Part shown: piece by piece, positions 23,485 to 32,182 of the stretch
How positions within the stretch are numbered: the first letter of the stretch is position 1
How the letters are laid out: the number at the start of each line of letters is the position of its first letter
Assembly (NCBI GenBank): GCA_017854795.1
Contig: JAFMHB010000020.1
Location: 1-41,247 of the forward strand
DNA from: Candidatus Nanopelagicales bacterium
Lineage (GTDB): Bacteria; Actinomycetota; Actinomycetes; S36-B12
Direction of reading: 5' to 3'
DNA: 41,247 bases
The notes under the pieces: model-generated
What the model was told of the DNA's origin: nothing
The model's input: only the letters and a program-made list of their open reading frames with translations
The model's database searches: none
Made by a program: the position numbers and the translations under genes

Positions 23485-25236
23485 ATGGGATCAGTGCAAC
23501 GGGGAGTGCGATCACGCGGCAGGGCGATTATTTGTGGACTAGTGACAGTGGTCGTGCTGTTGACGGCTTCTCCCGCCTGGTCGAGTTCCGAAGGGAACCC
23601 GCCTCAGGCAGGCGTATCCATTCCCCAAGGACTGAGCTCTTCGGAGAAAGATCTATTCCGAGCTATCTTCGGCGGCGCGGGTGAGTGGGCACCTGAAGGA
23701 ACGCCAATTGCAGACAGTGGTTTTCGACCTTATCCCAATGGTTTCTCTTTCCTGAATTTTGGTCCGAGCCTGTATCTCAATCAGCGATTCCTTGGCCAGC
23801 CGGAACCTCTTGCACGCAACGGCGTACCAGTGAAACCGATCAATATCAACTCACGGGACATGCGACTGGTCTTTGGTGACGGGGTCTGCGTCGCGGGAGA
23901 AGAGTTGAACCCAAACGGTCCGTGCGCGCTAACCGAGTCGGCACTGACAATCGTTGAACTCTCAAAAGAATGGAGCAAGACCGGTCGGTGCTACGGGTTT
24001 GTCACAGTCGCCGCCGGACTCTTCAACGGAATAATCTCTCCCGCCGCATTGCGCACCGGTGAGGTCAACACCATGACAACGTTAAGCAGTCCCACACAAC
24101 GAGCACTCTCGCGCACTGTGATCTCGCAGTACTTCTCTGCGACGGGCACTAAACAAACTTCGATGGCGGAGTTGATCAGGACACTAAGCGAAAGTCTCAG
24201 GAGCGGTCGCACCCCTTACTCGCTTTTGATGTTCGGCCAACCAGGTGGTCACGCAGTACTTCCCTACGCGGTCCTGGACCGCGGCAACGCACTGTTTGAC
24301 ATCGCGATCTATGACCCCAACTTTCCCCAACAAGCCCGTGCACTTCGTGTCAACGTCGCGGCAAACACGTGGAATTACGAAGGTTCGGCACTTCCCGGCA
24401 ACAGTTCTTTGTCCTGGTCATCAGATGGTGGGCCCTCTTCAGCGATGTGGCTGGGAGATGTTGCCAGTGGGCTGACCAAGCAGGAATGCCCATTCTGCCT
24501 GCGTTCGATTGACGACACTCGGGTTGCCTTCACTCCCCTGCGACGAGAAAATGCAAACGCTTTCCAAGCTGTGCAACTTCTCTACCCTGATGGCAGACCA
24601 CTAGATCCGAGTTTGTACGAAATTATCCCGGTCACGAATCAAGTGAGCGAAGAGTTCGTGAGCCCCCCGGCGATCCGTGTTAAGGGTGGGATCGACTTCG
24701 TGGTTTCCTTTAATGGCTCTGACGTTCTCGTGCCGCAACCTCTCACCATGACGGTAATCCGCCCTGGTGAAATACGCAGAGTAGATCTCGAGGATCTCGC
24801 ACCGCAGGTGCGCACCCAGATTCGGATCGGAGCGCAACTGCCTGTTGCGCAAGTGATCTCTGAACCCGTGAAGCGGGTGCGAATCATTCAAACCTTGGAA
24901 TCGAATCCCTCCTCATATCGATTTTCCTCCGAAGTCATTCCCAGGCGCGGTTCAGTGAATGTCACCTTGAGGGTGAAACCCGAGCGGAAGCGTGCAGTGC
25001 TGCGTAATGATTCGCAAGATGTGCAGAAGGTCACGCTGCGGTTGCGAAGTCGAACAGGGGAAGGGGACTCAAACTTTGTAGTACGGGGCATCACACTTGC
25101 CTCGGGTGCTCGATTCATCGTTCGTTTTTCGAAGTGGGAGGGACCAACGGGACGTCCCACTCTTTGGCTAGATGATGGACGCGCAAAAGACAAACTTATT
25201 GTCCGTGTTCCCATGCAACGCGTCGCTGCGGAATAG
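23485..25236 (+). CDS. Secreted papain-like (C39-type) cysteine-peptidase-like protein
   Basis: A 583-residue exported protein. GAGGAG ends 10 bases before the ATG. A signal peptide (basic RGVRSRGRAI then GLVTVVVLLTASPAWS) spans about residues 1-34. A likely papain-fold domain covers about 80-330: Cys169 in GRCYGFVTVAAGLFNG, His256 in GQPGGHAVLPYAV, and Asp277 in DIAIYDPNFPQ supply a Cys-His-Asp/Asn triad in the right order. Further cysteines (135, 147 and a CPFC pair) could form disulfides. The remaining C-terminus is beta-rich. Substrate and target are unknown. A strong hairpin follows. Confidence 0.72.
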   Translation: MGSVQRGVRSRGRAIICGLVTVVVLLTASPAWSSSEGNPPQAGVSIPQGLSSSEKDLFRAIFGGAGEWAPEGTPIADSGFRPYPNGFSFLNFGPSLYLNQRFLGQPEPLARNGVPVKPININSRDMRLVFGDGVCVAGEELNPNGPCALTESALTIVELSKEWSKTGRCYGFVTVAAGLFNGIISPAALRTGEVNTMTTLSSPTQRALSRTVISQYFSATGTKQTSMAELIRTLSESLRSGRTPYSLLMFGQPGGHAVLPYAVLDRGNALFDIAIYDPNFPQQARALRVNVAANTWNYEGSALPGNSSLSWSSDGGPSSAMWLGDVASGLTKQECPFCLRSIDDTRVAFTPLRRENANAFQAVQLLYPDGRPLDPSLYEIIPVTNQVSEEFVSPPAIRVKGGIDFVVSFNGSDVLVPQPLTMTVIRPGEIRRVDLEDLAPQVRTQIRIGAQLPVAQVISEPVKRVRIIQTLESNPSSYRFSSEVIPRRGSVNVTLRVKPERKRAVLRNDSQDVQKVTLRLRSRTGEGDSNFVVRGITLASGARFIVRFSKWEGPTGRPTLWLDDGRAKDKLIVRVPMQRVAAE

Positions 25237-25279
25237 TTGATCAAGCATCAAGGAATGCCGTGGCCCTAAAACTCGCAAG

Positions 25280-25329
25280 CCCCACGTTTGCGATGAGTAC
25301 TGCTGCTAAGGCTCACGCAAATCGTGGGG
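25280..25329 (+). terminator. Long stem-loop after the papain-like gene
   Basis: CCCCACG-TTTGCG-TGAG on the left pairs with CTCA-CGCAAA-CGTGGGG on the right, with single-base bulges, about 17 base pairs around a loop of about 14 bases. It starts 44 bases after the gene's stop. It lacks a U-run, so it could stabilise the 3' end rather than terminate. Confidence 0.55.
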
Positions 25330-25372
25330 TTGGCAAAGTTGTATTCAAGTTCTTCCAGTATCAGTTCAGTGA

Positions 25373-25870
25373 TTAGAGGGATAGGCCGCAGCTGGATTCA
25401 ATTGCTTTATCCAATGTCTCGGACAAGGTGCTATTCAACATTGTGTTAAGGCCATAAGCATGGATAGCAATATCATCCGAATTCTGCTCTTTAGCCGATT
25501 CATAAATGCTATTGAGGATTCCCGAATCGACAAGCTCTAACACTTGATAGCGGAGCAGTGCATCTTTGCAGGAGTCGTTATTGGCGTCGAGAGCAGCCGC
25601 GATCAGGTCATCGAGAGTCTGCTCGTAGGCGGTGATAACTGCCTGAAACGTTTCCCAATTGCCAACGATCGTGGCAAAGTCGGCGGGCTGCGACGAGGCT
25701 GCTGCGATAACGGATTCTTCAACGGCGGTCACCGCCACCTCACTTTGCACGTACTGATCCTTGAGCTCTTGGGAGAGATCCCCGCTGCTCGAGGATTCAG
25801 AGCTGCACGCACTCAGAAGAAGAGCACTTGCGGCGATAGTAGATATAACGGCTATCTTTTTTCTTTTCAT
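25373..25870 (-). CDS. Secreted lipoprotein, unknown
   Basis: A 165-residue lipoprotein. The start ATG at 25870 begins MKRKKIAVISTIAASALLLSAC, a textbook signal with lipobox LSAC; the longer frame to 25942 only adds non-signal residues. A Ser-rich linker (SSESSSSGD) leads into an Ala-rich helical domain (QSEVAVTAVEESVIAAASSQ). Two further cysteines occur (KDALLR is preceded by one, and another is near the end). I do not recognise a family. The divergent gene and a 21-bp inverted repeat lie upstream. Confidence 0.75.
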   Translation of the reverse strand: MKRKKIAVISTIAASALLLSACSSESSSSGDLSQELKDQYVQSEVAVTAVEESVIAAASSQPADFATIVGNWETFQAVITAYEQTLDDLIAAALDANNDSCKDALLRYQVLELVDSGILNSIYESAKEQNSDDIAIHAYGLNTMLNSTLSETLDKAIESSCGLSL

Positions 25871-25919
25871 GATCAGAATCGTGTCGGAAAACTCGGGCGA
25901 GCAGTACCGTGGAAACACG

Positions 25920-25940
25920 GTGGTCAACGGTGTTGACCAC
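25920..25940. promoter_or_regulatory. 21-bp inverted repeat between divergent genes
   Basis: GTGGTCAAC and GTTGACCAC are perfect 9-base arms around a GGT spacer. It lies 50 bases upstream of the lipoprotein start and 52 bases upstream of the plus-strand gene, placing it midway between both promoters. This is what a shared operator for a divergent pair would look like. Confidence 0.6.
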
Positions 25941-25991
25941 ACCTAGTGTCCTGTCAGGTCACTCGGGCCTCAGCACAAGGAATGGGGATCG

Positions 25992-26462
25992 ATGAGCGAC
26001 ATTGAAGGCACCAATATCCAGGCCCAAGGACGAACATCACGCTCACGCAGGCGCCGAATCAGTCTCGCCATCGCAGGCGTAGTGGTGGTCCTCGTCGCTG
26101 GTACCGTCGTAATAGGAACCCAAGCAAACGGAAGTCGCTCAGGAAGTCTTCTTAGCGGCGAAAATTGCAATGGAGTTATCTACACCATCAAGGGCAAAGG
26201 CCCCTGGAGTGACTTTGTTGGACTCACGAATCTAGCCAACGGTGATCAGATCGTAGCGCTTAATAAATGTCAAAAATTTAGCAAATGGGTCCTCGACAAC
26301 GGGATAACTAACGTTACTTATTTTACGACAACGGGCTACTTCTGGGCAACAAGCAAAACCATTTGCGCAAGTGAGTACAGCTCAGGTATTTACTCTGCAA
26401 CCTATTGCGAGGACGGCACTGGTAACGGGACTGAAAAGAATTATGCCATTGTGATCGGATAA
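25992..26462 (+). CDS. Membrane-anchored exported protein, unknown
   Basis: A 156-residue protein with a short basic N-terminus (RSRRRRISLAIAG), one hydrophobic anchor (VVVVLVAGTVVIGT) and an exported C-terminal domain of about 105 residues. That domain has four cysteines (in GENCNGVIY, NKCQKF, TICASEY and TYCEDGTG), likely forming two disulfides. GGGGATCG precedes the ATG. I do not recognise the domain. It shares its upstream region with the divergent lipoprotein, so the two are probably co-regulated. Confidence 0.7.
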   Translation: MSDIEGTNIQAQGRTSRSRRRRISLAIAGVVVVLVAGTVVIGTQANGSRSGSLLSGENCNGVIYTIKGKGPWSDFVGLTNLANGDQIVALNKCQKFSKWVLDNGITNVTYFTTTGYFWATSKTICASEYSSGIYSATYCEDGTGNGTEKNYAIVIG

Positions 26463-26615
26463 AGCACCCACCATTACTCCCAGGCCTGTCATCGGTACAA
26501 CAATTATGAGTGTTGTTGTTGACGGCGCTGGCGAAGTTGCGGGGCAGAACTAACGGGAGACCCTTTGCCTCTAGCGAAAAAAGTATTGGTGTAGTCCTCA
26601 GTGTTCGAGTGTGAA

Positions 26616-28103
26616 CTAGTGACCGGAAGCAAGTTTTCCGCTTAAACGATCATGGAATTGAGCACTTTTTTCATTAAGTCCAATTATTCGAACAGTCTTG
26701 CCGCGTTTTTCATATTTCGTGACAACTGCATCTAGTGTTGCCACCGTTGAGGCATCCCACACGTGTGCCTTGGTCAAGTCGATGATCACTAAGTCTGGGT
26801 CCTGTGAGTACTCAAACTGGTACACAAGATCATTACTCGAGGCGAAAAACATTTCTCCATGAATTGAATACCGAACCGCCTCGACTCCAGATTCAGGGAC
26901 AATTTCTAATACTCGATCCATTGTTGCTAGGTGCGCAACCCTGCGGGCAAAAAGAACCGTTGCCGTTACAACTCCTGTGATGACTCCAATGGCTAAATTG
27001 TGGGTAATAAGTGTTGCAAGCACAGTAGCTAGCATTACGGCTGTTTCACTCTTGGGCATCGCAAGTATTGTCCGCAGACTGTGCCAATCAAATGTTGCGT
27101 ACGCAACCACAACCATGACGGCGACGAGTGCTGCCATGGGAATCTCTGCAACGATTTCTCCAAGTGACACAACAAGAATGAGCAAAAACACTCCAGCTAA
27201 GAACGTGGAAAGACGAGTGCGAGCACCTGAGCGCACGTTGATCATGGTCTGTCCGATCATGGCGCAACCACCCATGCCACCAAAGAATCCAGTGACAATA
27301 TTTGCCACTCCTTGACCCCATGATTCCCTGGTCTTATTTGATCTGGTGTCGGTAATGTCGTCGACCAACTTGGCAGTCATCAGACTTTCCATCAGCCCAA
27401 CGAGTGCTATCGCTAATGCGAACGGCGCAATGATTGTCAGAGTTTCGAGGGTAAAGGGAACGCTAGGAATTCCCAGCACCGGCAAACTGTCGGGGAGTTC
27501 GCCTTGATCACCCACCATGGGAACATTTAGGTTCAGGACGGTCACTGCAACCGTCAGAACGACAACGGTCACCAGCGGAGAGGGGATCGCGGTAGTAATT
27601 CTGGGGAGAAGCACAATGATCGCAACACCAATAACAACCATCGGATAAACAATCCAAGGAACATCAACTAGATACTGCAGTTGCGACATGAAAATGAGTA
27701 TTGCCAGTGCGTTGACAAAACCCACCATGACACTGCGCGGGACGAATCGCATAAGTCGTGCAACACCGGCTAAAGCTAAGAGGATCTGGAAGATCCCACC
27801 GAGAATGACCGCTGCAATCAAATACTGCAAACCGTATTCGCGTGCCAGGGGTGCAACGACGAGTGCAATCGCTCCGGTTGCCGCTGAGATCATGGCAGGT
27901 CGGCCGCCGGTGAACGCAATAGTCACTGCCATGGTGAAAGAGGCGAATAGCCCCACTCGCGGGTCCACTCCCGCCAAAATGGAGAAGGAAATGGCTTCGG
28001 GGATCAGTGCGATTGCGACAACGAGTCCTGCAAGAACTTCGGTTCGCATGACTCTTGGACTCAGCCAAGCGGGACGAGTTATCGAGATGGAGGTTAAAGA
28101 CAC
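26616..28103 (-). CDS. SulP-family (SLC26) inorganic anion transporter
   Basis: A 495-residue transporter starting at GTG 28103. The membrane domain (about 12-14 helices) begins EVLAGLVVAIALIPEAISFS and has the family signature GGRPAMISAATGAIALVVAPL. A short STAS domain ends the protein at about residues 400-490 (PDLVIIDLTKAHVWDASTVA). Members import sulfate, bicarbonate or other anions; here the substrate cannot be assigned, and bicarbonate (BicA-like) is one option for a plankton bacterium. AAGG lies upstream of the start. Confidence 0.92.
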   Translation of the reverse strand: MSLTSISITRPAWLSPRVMRTEVLAGLVVAIALIPEAISFSILAGVDPRVGLFASFTMAVTIAFTGGRPAMISAATGAIALVVAPLAREYGLQYLIAAVILGGIFQILLALAGVARLMRFVPRSVMVGFVNALAILIFMSQLQYLVDVPWIVYPMVVIGVAIIVLLPRITTAIPSPLVTVVVLTVAVTVLNLNVPMVGDQGELPDSLPVLGIPSVPFTLETLTIIAPFALAIALVGLMESLMTAKLVDDITDTRSNKTRESWGQGVANIVTGFFGGMGGCAMIGQTMINVRSGARTRLSTFLAGVFLLILVVSLGEIVAEIPMAALVAVMVVVAYATFDWHSLRTILAMPKSETAVMLATVLATLITHNLAIGVITGVVTATVLFARRVAHLATMDRVLEIVPESGVEAVRYSIHGEMFFASSNDLVYQFEYSQDPDLVIIDLTKAHVWDASTVATLDAVVTKYEKRGKTVRIIGLNEKSAQFHDRLSGKLASGH

Positions 28104-28210
28104 TTGATTTACCTTAACGACAGTACAGTTTTTAACCTAATCCCAATCCAAAAATCTAGGAACACCAACAAATTTCGGCTCGGACGCCAATATGCCACAA
28201 AGTTTCCGGA

Positions 28211-28251
28211 TCACTGAACGGTAAGGGCATCCATCGCTTGTGTGCCTCCTT
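28211..28251 (-). other. Possible short leader peptide with strong ribosome site upstream of sulP
   Basis: On the minus strand AAGGAGG (28251-28245) lies 10 bases before an ATG that encodes MDALTVQ and stops at 28211. It is 108 bases upstream of the SulP gene. It may be a leader peptide affecting SulP expression, or chance, since the same DNA is the upstream region of the plus-strand gene. Confidence 0.25.
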
Positions 28252-28268
28252 GCAAATATGCTCCATCC

Positions 28269-28979
28269 ATGATTCGTCCAATCCTCGCTGCTTTCATTGC
28301 GGTCAGCCTCCTCGTTTTCCCTCAAAGCGCGGCTGCTGCAGCCGATGATTCGACCGTGCACCAGATTGGGACCTACGATTATCTAGTCCAACCGGACTTC
28401 ACCGGACTTGCGCAAGCCGACAAGGTAACCGAAGACACCACTCTTGGTTTGGGAACATTCGCCAATCTTGATGGCGAGTTGGTCATGGTGGGCGGGGTTG
28501 CCTATCGGGTACCAACAACCGGGATCCCCGAGCGAATCACAGGCAAGGAGCTCACGCCATTTATTCAGGCGATTAAATTCAAACCAACTAAATCCGGTCC
28601 CATTCCCCCCGGTACCCAATGCAGCCAACTGATCCCGGCCATTAATGAACTTGTCGGAACGGATCAAGGAATCATTGCGGTTAGGGTCCGCGGGACCTTC
28701 ACGAAACTAGAAACCCGCAGTGTTCCCAAGCAAACACAACCCTGGCCAAGTCTTTCCACCGTAATTAGTCAACAAACTCAGTTCACCCTCGACGGCAACA
28801 CAGCTGTACTCGTCGGGTTCCGTCAAGGATCAGACTTCCTTGGAGTTGGTCAACCAGGGCTGCACCTTCACGGACTAACGCCCTCAAAAAATGCAGGAGG
28901 TCACGTCCTGTCCTGCACTGCAGGCAGTGACGTGCAACTCTCAGTTCAGCGTGCATCCTCGGTCGACATAAAAAACTGA
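28269..28979 (+). CDS. budA: Secreted acetolactate decarboxylase
   Basis: This enzyme converts acetolactate to acetoin. ATG 28269 opens a signal peptide (MIRPILAAFIAVSLLVFPQS, then AAAAADD). The family core follows: GLGTFANLDGELVMVGG (Glu70), TPFIQAIKF, LETRSVPKQ (Arg150) and PGLHLHGLTPSKNAGGHVL (His199, His201, His212). These match Zn ligands and catalytic residues of the Brevibacillus brevis enzyme (Glu65, Arg145, His194, His196, His207, from memory) at a constant offset of 5. The protein ends at 236 residues, so the counterpart of a C-terminal Glu253 is absent. Export is unusual for an acetoin pathway enzyme but known in Brevibacillus. Confidence 0.87.
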   Translation: MIRPILAAFIAVSLLVFPQSAAAAADDSTVHQIGTYDYLVQPDFTGLAQADKVTEDTTLGLGTFANLDGELVMVGGVAYRVPTTGIPERITGKELTPFIQAIKFKPTKSGPIPPGTQCSQLIPAINELVGTDQGIIAVRVRGTFTKLETRSVPKQTQPWPSLSTVISQQTQFTLDGNTAVLVGFRQGSDFLGVGQPGLHLHGLTPSKNAGGHVLSCTAGSDVQLSVQRASSVDIKN

Positions 28980-29333
28980 CGCGGAAGTGGTGGCAACCGA
29001 AGTCGCCTTCAACTTTTAATGAAGCCGTGACATGGATCGCTGATTTGAAGATTTGATACATCCGTGTCGAGATAGCGATTGCAGCAGCACCCAGGTTTCA
29101 ACTGGCAGAAGCCCAACCATAGATTTGAGGTGTCAGAGCCAGAGAGGGTTGGATTAAGAGAGTCAAGGCTGAGGCACCCAGAAGTGTCACGGTCAAGGTA
29201 TTCCGCATTTTGATAACCAGCCTTTCCGTTGGTATCGCTCAACCCTGAGAGCTACCTTTGAACATCTATTGCGGTGATGCCACCTGATCAACGACCGGTT
29301 AGTTTCGCTAATACGGCTGCAAAGATAAGTTGG
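28980..29333. other. 354-bp spacer, only a doubtful short frame
   Basis: One minus-strand frame (29009-29242, 77 codons, rich in Ser, Asp and Cys) has loosely repeated DTSG/DTSN/DVSN segments but no ribosome site or family match. I see no hairpin with a U-run and no RNA gene. Confidence 0.4.
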
Positions 29334-32105
29334 CTACGGATCAAGCCCGAGTACGGCAGCAAGTTCTGGTGGTACATATCCAGCGATCACGTCACCCGCG
29401 TCAATCTCTTCGACCGTTGCTATTTTCCGGCCAAGTAATAGCGTTCGGACATTGAACCAGCCGGTAAAGACCTCACCTGTTTTTCCGGGCCGTGGTAAGT
29501 CTGTTGCAGGGGTCCCAGCATTGTAATTTCCGCTCGCAATGCTGTTCCCGGAATTTGCGCCACGGTAATTAAATCGAATCACCAGCGCCCCTCGCCTAAT
29601 CCATTGAGCGTAAAGTGTTTGCCCTCCTACTGGCATTGCGAAGGAGTCACCTGGGTCGTAGGCGATCCCAGTGCCATCACTCTCTGTCGTCCACCTATTA
29701 AAAGCCAATCCAGCACTGACAAGATCGCCCACACCAGAAACAATGACCGTGCTACCGACCGCGTAGGCACCCGAATCAATCGGGGCGCTACCGGCGCTGG
29801 ATCCTTGATCGTTGTACGTGACTGTGTAAGTAGGAATACCAACAGACACTGTTTGTGTTGCTGATCCCACTTGGCCCCAAGCATCTTCTATGTTGAAAAC
29901 GATGGATGTGGTACCTGAAGTGCCGTAATCAGGAGTAAAGGTTAGAGCGCCGGATGAAGTGTTAACATTCCACGTGCCGACGCCGCTTACATAAACATAA
30001 GTGCGACAAACTCCTGATGTCGGTTCGACGACACACGCGCTGGAGGTGACCAGGTTTGTGCCAGTAGGGGAGGGAGTAAATGTAACTGGTGTATCTCCAG
30101 CCGTTGTCACATTTGAGGCTTGCACTACCGGATCCGCGGGGTCCGCTACGGTGATTGTCAAAGAGTTTGCGACTTCTGAACCACTGTAAGTAGCTTTATA
30201 AGTAACGATATCGGTGCCGGCATAGCCCGTAGCCGGTGTAAACGTTACTGCTTTGTATGGTGAACTGGAACTAACAACGTAGGTCCCAATACCTGACTTT
30301 GTGAGAGTCGATGAGCAGGAGTTATCTGCAGGATCCACGACACAAGCACTTGTGGGGGTGACAGCACTACCACCCAGAGCAGTCAGCACTTCCATGGTGA
30401 CCGTTACAGGGTCTGGGGCTGTCGTCGATCCTGAGGCAGGAGCAACATAGGACTGAGGATTCATCACTACGCTGATGGTCGCCGTACCAGATTGACCGAG
30501 CGTATCGGTTGCTCGATAAGTAATCGTTGCTACGCCGACATAGGGAGTAGAGTCGAACGAGCCAAATGTCACTTCGCCCGTTGAAGTATTTACCGTCCAC
30601 GTTCCAATTCCTGCTTGGGTTACAGATGTCTTACAAATAGAATCACCAGGGTCGATCACGCATGCGAGCGAGTTATCAATATTTGTACCTGTGATGACAG
30701 GCACTATGTTCAGGCTTGAGGTGGTTGTCGTCACCACCGTGCTAGTTCCGAATGAGACGGTGGGTGGTGCCAGTGTGGTTACTGTGGCTTGTGCAGGTGT
30801 GGAGTCTGACGTACTTACTCCGATCACAGTACTTCCAACATATCCATTAACTGAATTGACAAAAGTGCCAATTTCGGCTGGTATGCGACCGTCATAAGTG
30901 AACACGCTCGAGCTGTTTCCGGGAATATTCAGTGGACCAACGAAGGAAATCGTGTTTGTGCCGTCCGTTGTTCCCAATGATGGGGTCACGGGTGTGCCGT
31001 TCTGTGTTGCCGAAGCCGATACGTAGGTCACTCCCAGAGGAAGTGTGTCCACGAGGTTGTCAAGGGCAACAGCATTGGCTGCGGAGTTGGAGACTGTGAC
31101 TGTATAAGTGATGTCTGTTGTTCCTGTGCTCCGCGCGGTGGGTGATGATGCCGTTTTGGAGATACTCAAAGAGTTGGAAACCCCGGTCACTTGAGGAAGG
31201 GAAGAAGGGTACGTCCCCGTGTACTTCATCTGGCTACCCGACGAAATGTAGTTTACTGGCACAATCTCGGCGCTTGAACTGCTTATTCCGACTGCTGTAA
31301 AGGTGTAAACGGTTGTGTAATTTCCACCATATGTTCTGGTGTCCATGCCCGTTAGGTGCAATACGTCATTAAACGTGGTGGTGTCTGAATCATCCCCCCA
31401 TGAACTCGTTTGATTGGTTTTTATTTGTGTCCCAGTTAATCGCCATGACCCTGCGGGGAAAGTTGCTTTGGCAGCTGGCGTCATTGTGATCTCCTCTGTG
31501 CCGCCAATGGTCCCGGTGTCTCCTTTTATCGTGACCGTCGCTGTTGATCCAAGGCTGCTACCGGTGGCGGCGAATGCTATCGAGACAATTTTATTTGCAC
31601 TTGCGCCGATTGTGCCGTCATCAATGGTGAGGATTGTCTGAGTTGACGAGCACACTGGCTCAGCCCCTGCAGCACTGGGATTGCCCGAGTAAATAGTGAG
31701 CAGGTGAGTTTGCGGGGTAGAAGTTCCCGAGACTGCTTTAGCTAGAAAATAAGTAGTTGCTGGGCTCGCCGAAGTTACATCACCGCTTGGAAGCGAGTTG
31801 GGCTGTCCCGGGGCCAGGGACAGTTTGTCACCTTGAAAATTTGCAAGGGTGACCCACATATTCTCGATTGGGTCGCTTGGATCTGGTGTCACTGTGTAAC
31901 CGAGATAACCTGCGTTAAATCCATTTCCAATGTCAACTGGGAAATTGGGGTCGGCGAGAGGCAAAATAGATGGTGCTCCACCTGTATTGCAATCCGGCAC
32001 AACTCCCGCTTGGGTTGGCGCCGGACTAACAACACCAATGGCTGTAGCGCCAATCACAGCCAGAACAAGGGCAAGCCCCGTCTTTTTATAGACCCTTGAC
32101 CTCAT
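29334..32105 (-). CDS. Large secreted repeat protein (DUF11, CshA-type and InlB-type repeats)
   Basis: A 923-residue surface or secreted protein from ATG 32105, with AAAGGTG 8 bases upstream; a GTG at 32114 adds three residues. After a signal peptide (VYKKTGLALVLAVIGATAIG) comes a Thr/Ser-rich head. A DUF11 domain follows (LSISKTASSPTARSTGTTDI onward, about residues 320-430). Three CshA-like repeats come next, each with a Cys-rich VDPGDS-type start and a GIGTWTVNTSTGEVTFG-type strand. Two InlB-B-like repeats (YTVTYNDQG..YAQW and the one following) end the protein. No LPXTG, transmembrane anchor or sorting domain is visible, so attachment is unclear. Confidence 0.88.
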   Translation of the reverse strand: MRSRVYKKTGLALVLAVIGATAIGVVSPAPTQAGVVPDCNTGGAPSILPLADPNFPVDIGNGFNAGYLGYTVTPDPSDPIENMWVTLANFQGDKLSLAPGQPNSLPSGDVTSASPATTYFLAKAVSGTSTPQTHLLTIYSGNPSAAGAEPVCSSTQTILTIDDGTIGASANKIVSIAFAATGSSLGSTATVTIKGDTGTIGGTEEITMTPAAKATFPAGSWRLTGTQIKTNQTSSWGDDSDTTTFNDVLHLTGMDTRTYGGNYTTVYTFTAVGISSSSAEIVPVNYISSGSQMKYTGTYPSSLPQVTGVSNSLSISKTASSPTARSTGTTDITYTVTVSNSAANAVALDNLVDTLPLGVTYVSASATQNGTPVTPSLGTTDGTNTISFVGPLNIPGNSSSVFTYDGRIPAEIGTFVNSVNGYVGSTVIGVSTSDSTPAQATVTTLAPPTVSFGTSTVVTTTTSSLNIVPVITGTNIDNSLACVIDPGDSICKTSVTQAGIGTWTVNTSTGEVTFGSFDSTPYVGVATITYRATDTLGQSGTATISVVMNPQSYVAPASGSTTAPDPVTVTMEVLTALGGSAVTPTSACVVDPADNSCSSTLTKSGIGTYVVSSSSPYKAVTFTPATGYAGTDIVTYKATYSGSEVANSLTITVADPADPVVQASNVTTAGDTPVTFTPSPTGTNLVTSSACVVEPTSGVCRTYVYVSGVGTWNVNTSSGALTFTPDYGTSGTTSIVFNIEDAWGQVGSATQTVSVGIPTYTVTYNDQGSSAGSAPIDSGAYAVGSTVIVSGVGDLVSAGLAFNRWTTESDGTGIAYDPGDSFAMPVGGQTLYAQWIRRGALVIRFNYRGANSGNSIASGNYNAGTPATDLPRPGKTGEVFTGWFNVRTLLLGRKIATVEEIDAGDVIAGYVPPELAAVLGLDP

Positions 32106-32144
32106 GGAAGTCACCTTTCAACCCTTGTACAACGTTATGACAGC

Positions 32145-32182
32145 AATGTTCCCCCGTGCAGAGAATGTTCCCCCGTGCGGAG
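32145..32182. repeat. Tandem 19-bp direct repeat upstream of the surface protein
   Basis: Two adjacent units of AATGTTCCCCCGTGCAGAG and the same with G for A at position 16. They lie 40-77 bases upstream of the surface-protein start. The spacing of 19 bases is close to two helical turns, as for cooperative binding of an activator. In the gene's orientation the core is CACGGGGGAACATT. Confidence 0.6.

Noticed and set aside
29009-29242. 77-codon minus frame downstream of the surface protein
   Set aside because: Loose DTSG/DTSN repeats only, no ribosome site, no family match; composition is unlike nearby genes.
30367-31641. Plus- and minus-strand frames inside the surface-protein gene
   Set aside because: They are shadows of the repeat-rich coding sequence.
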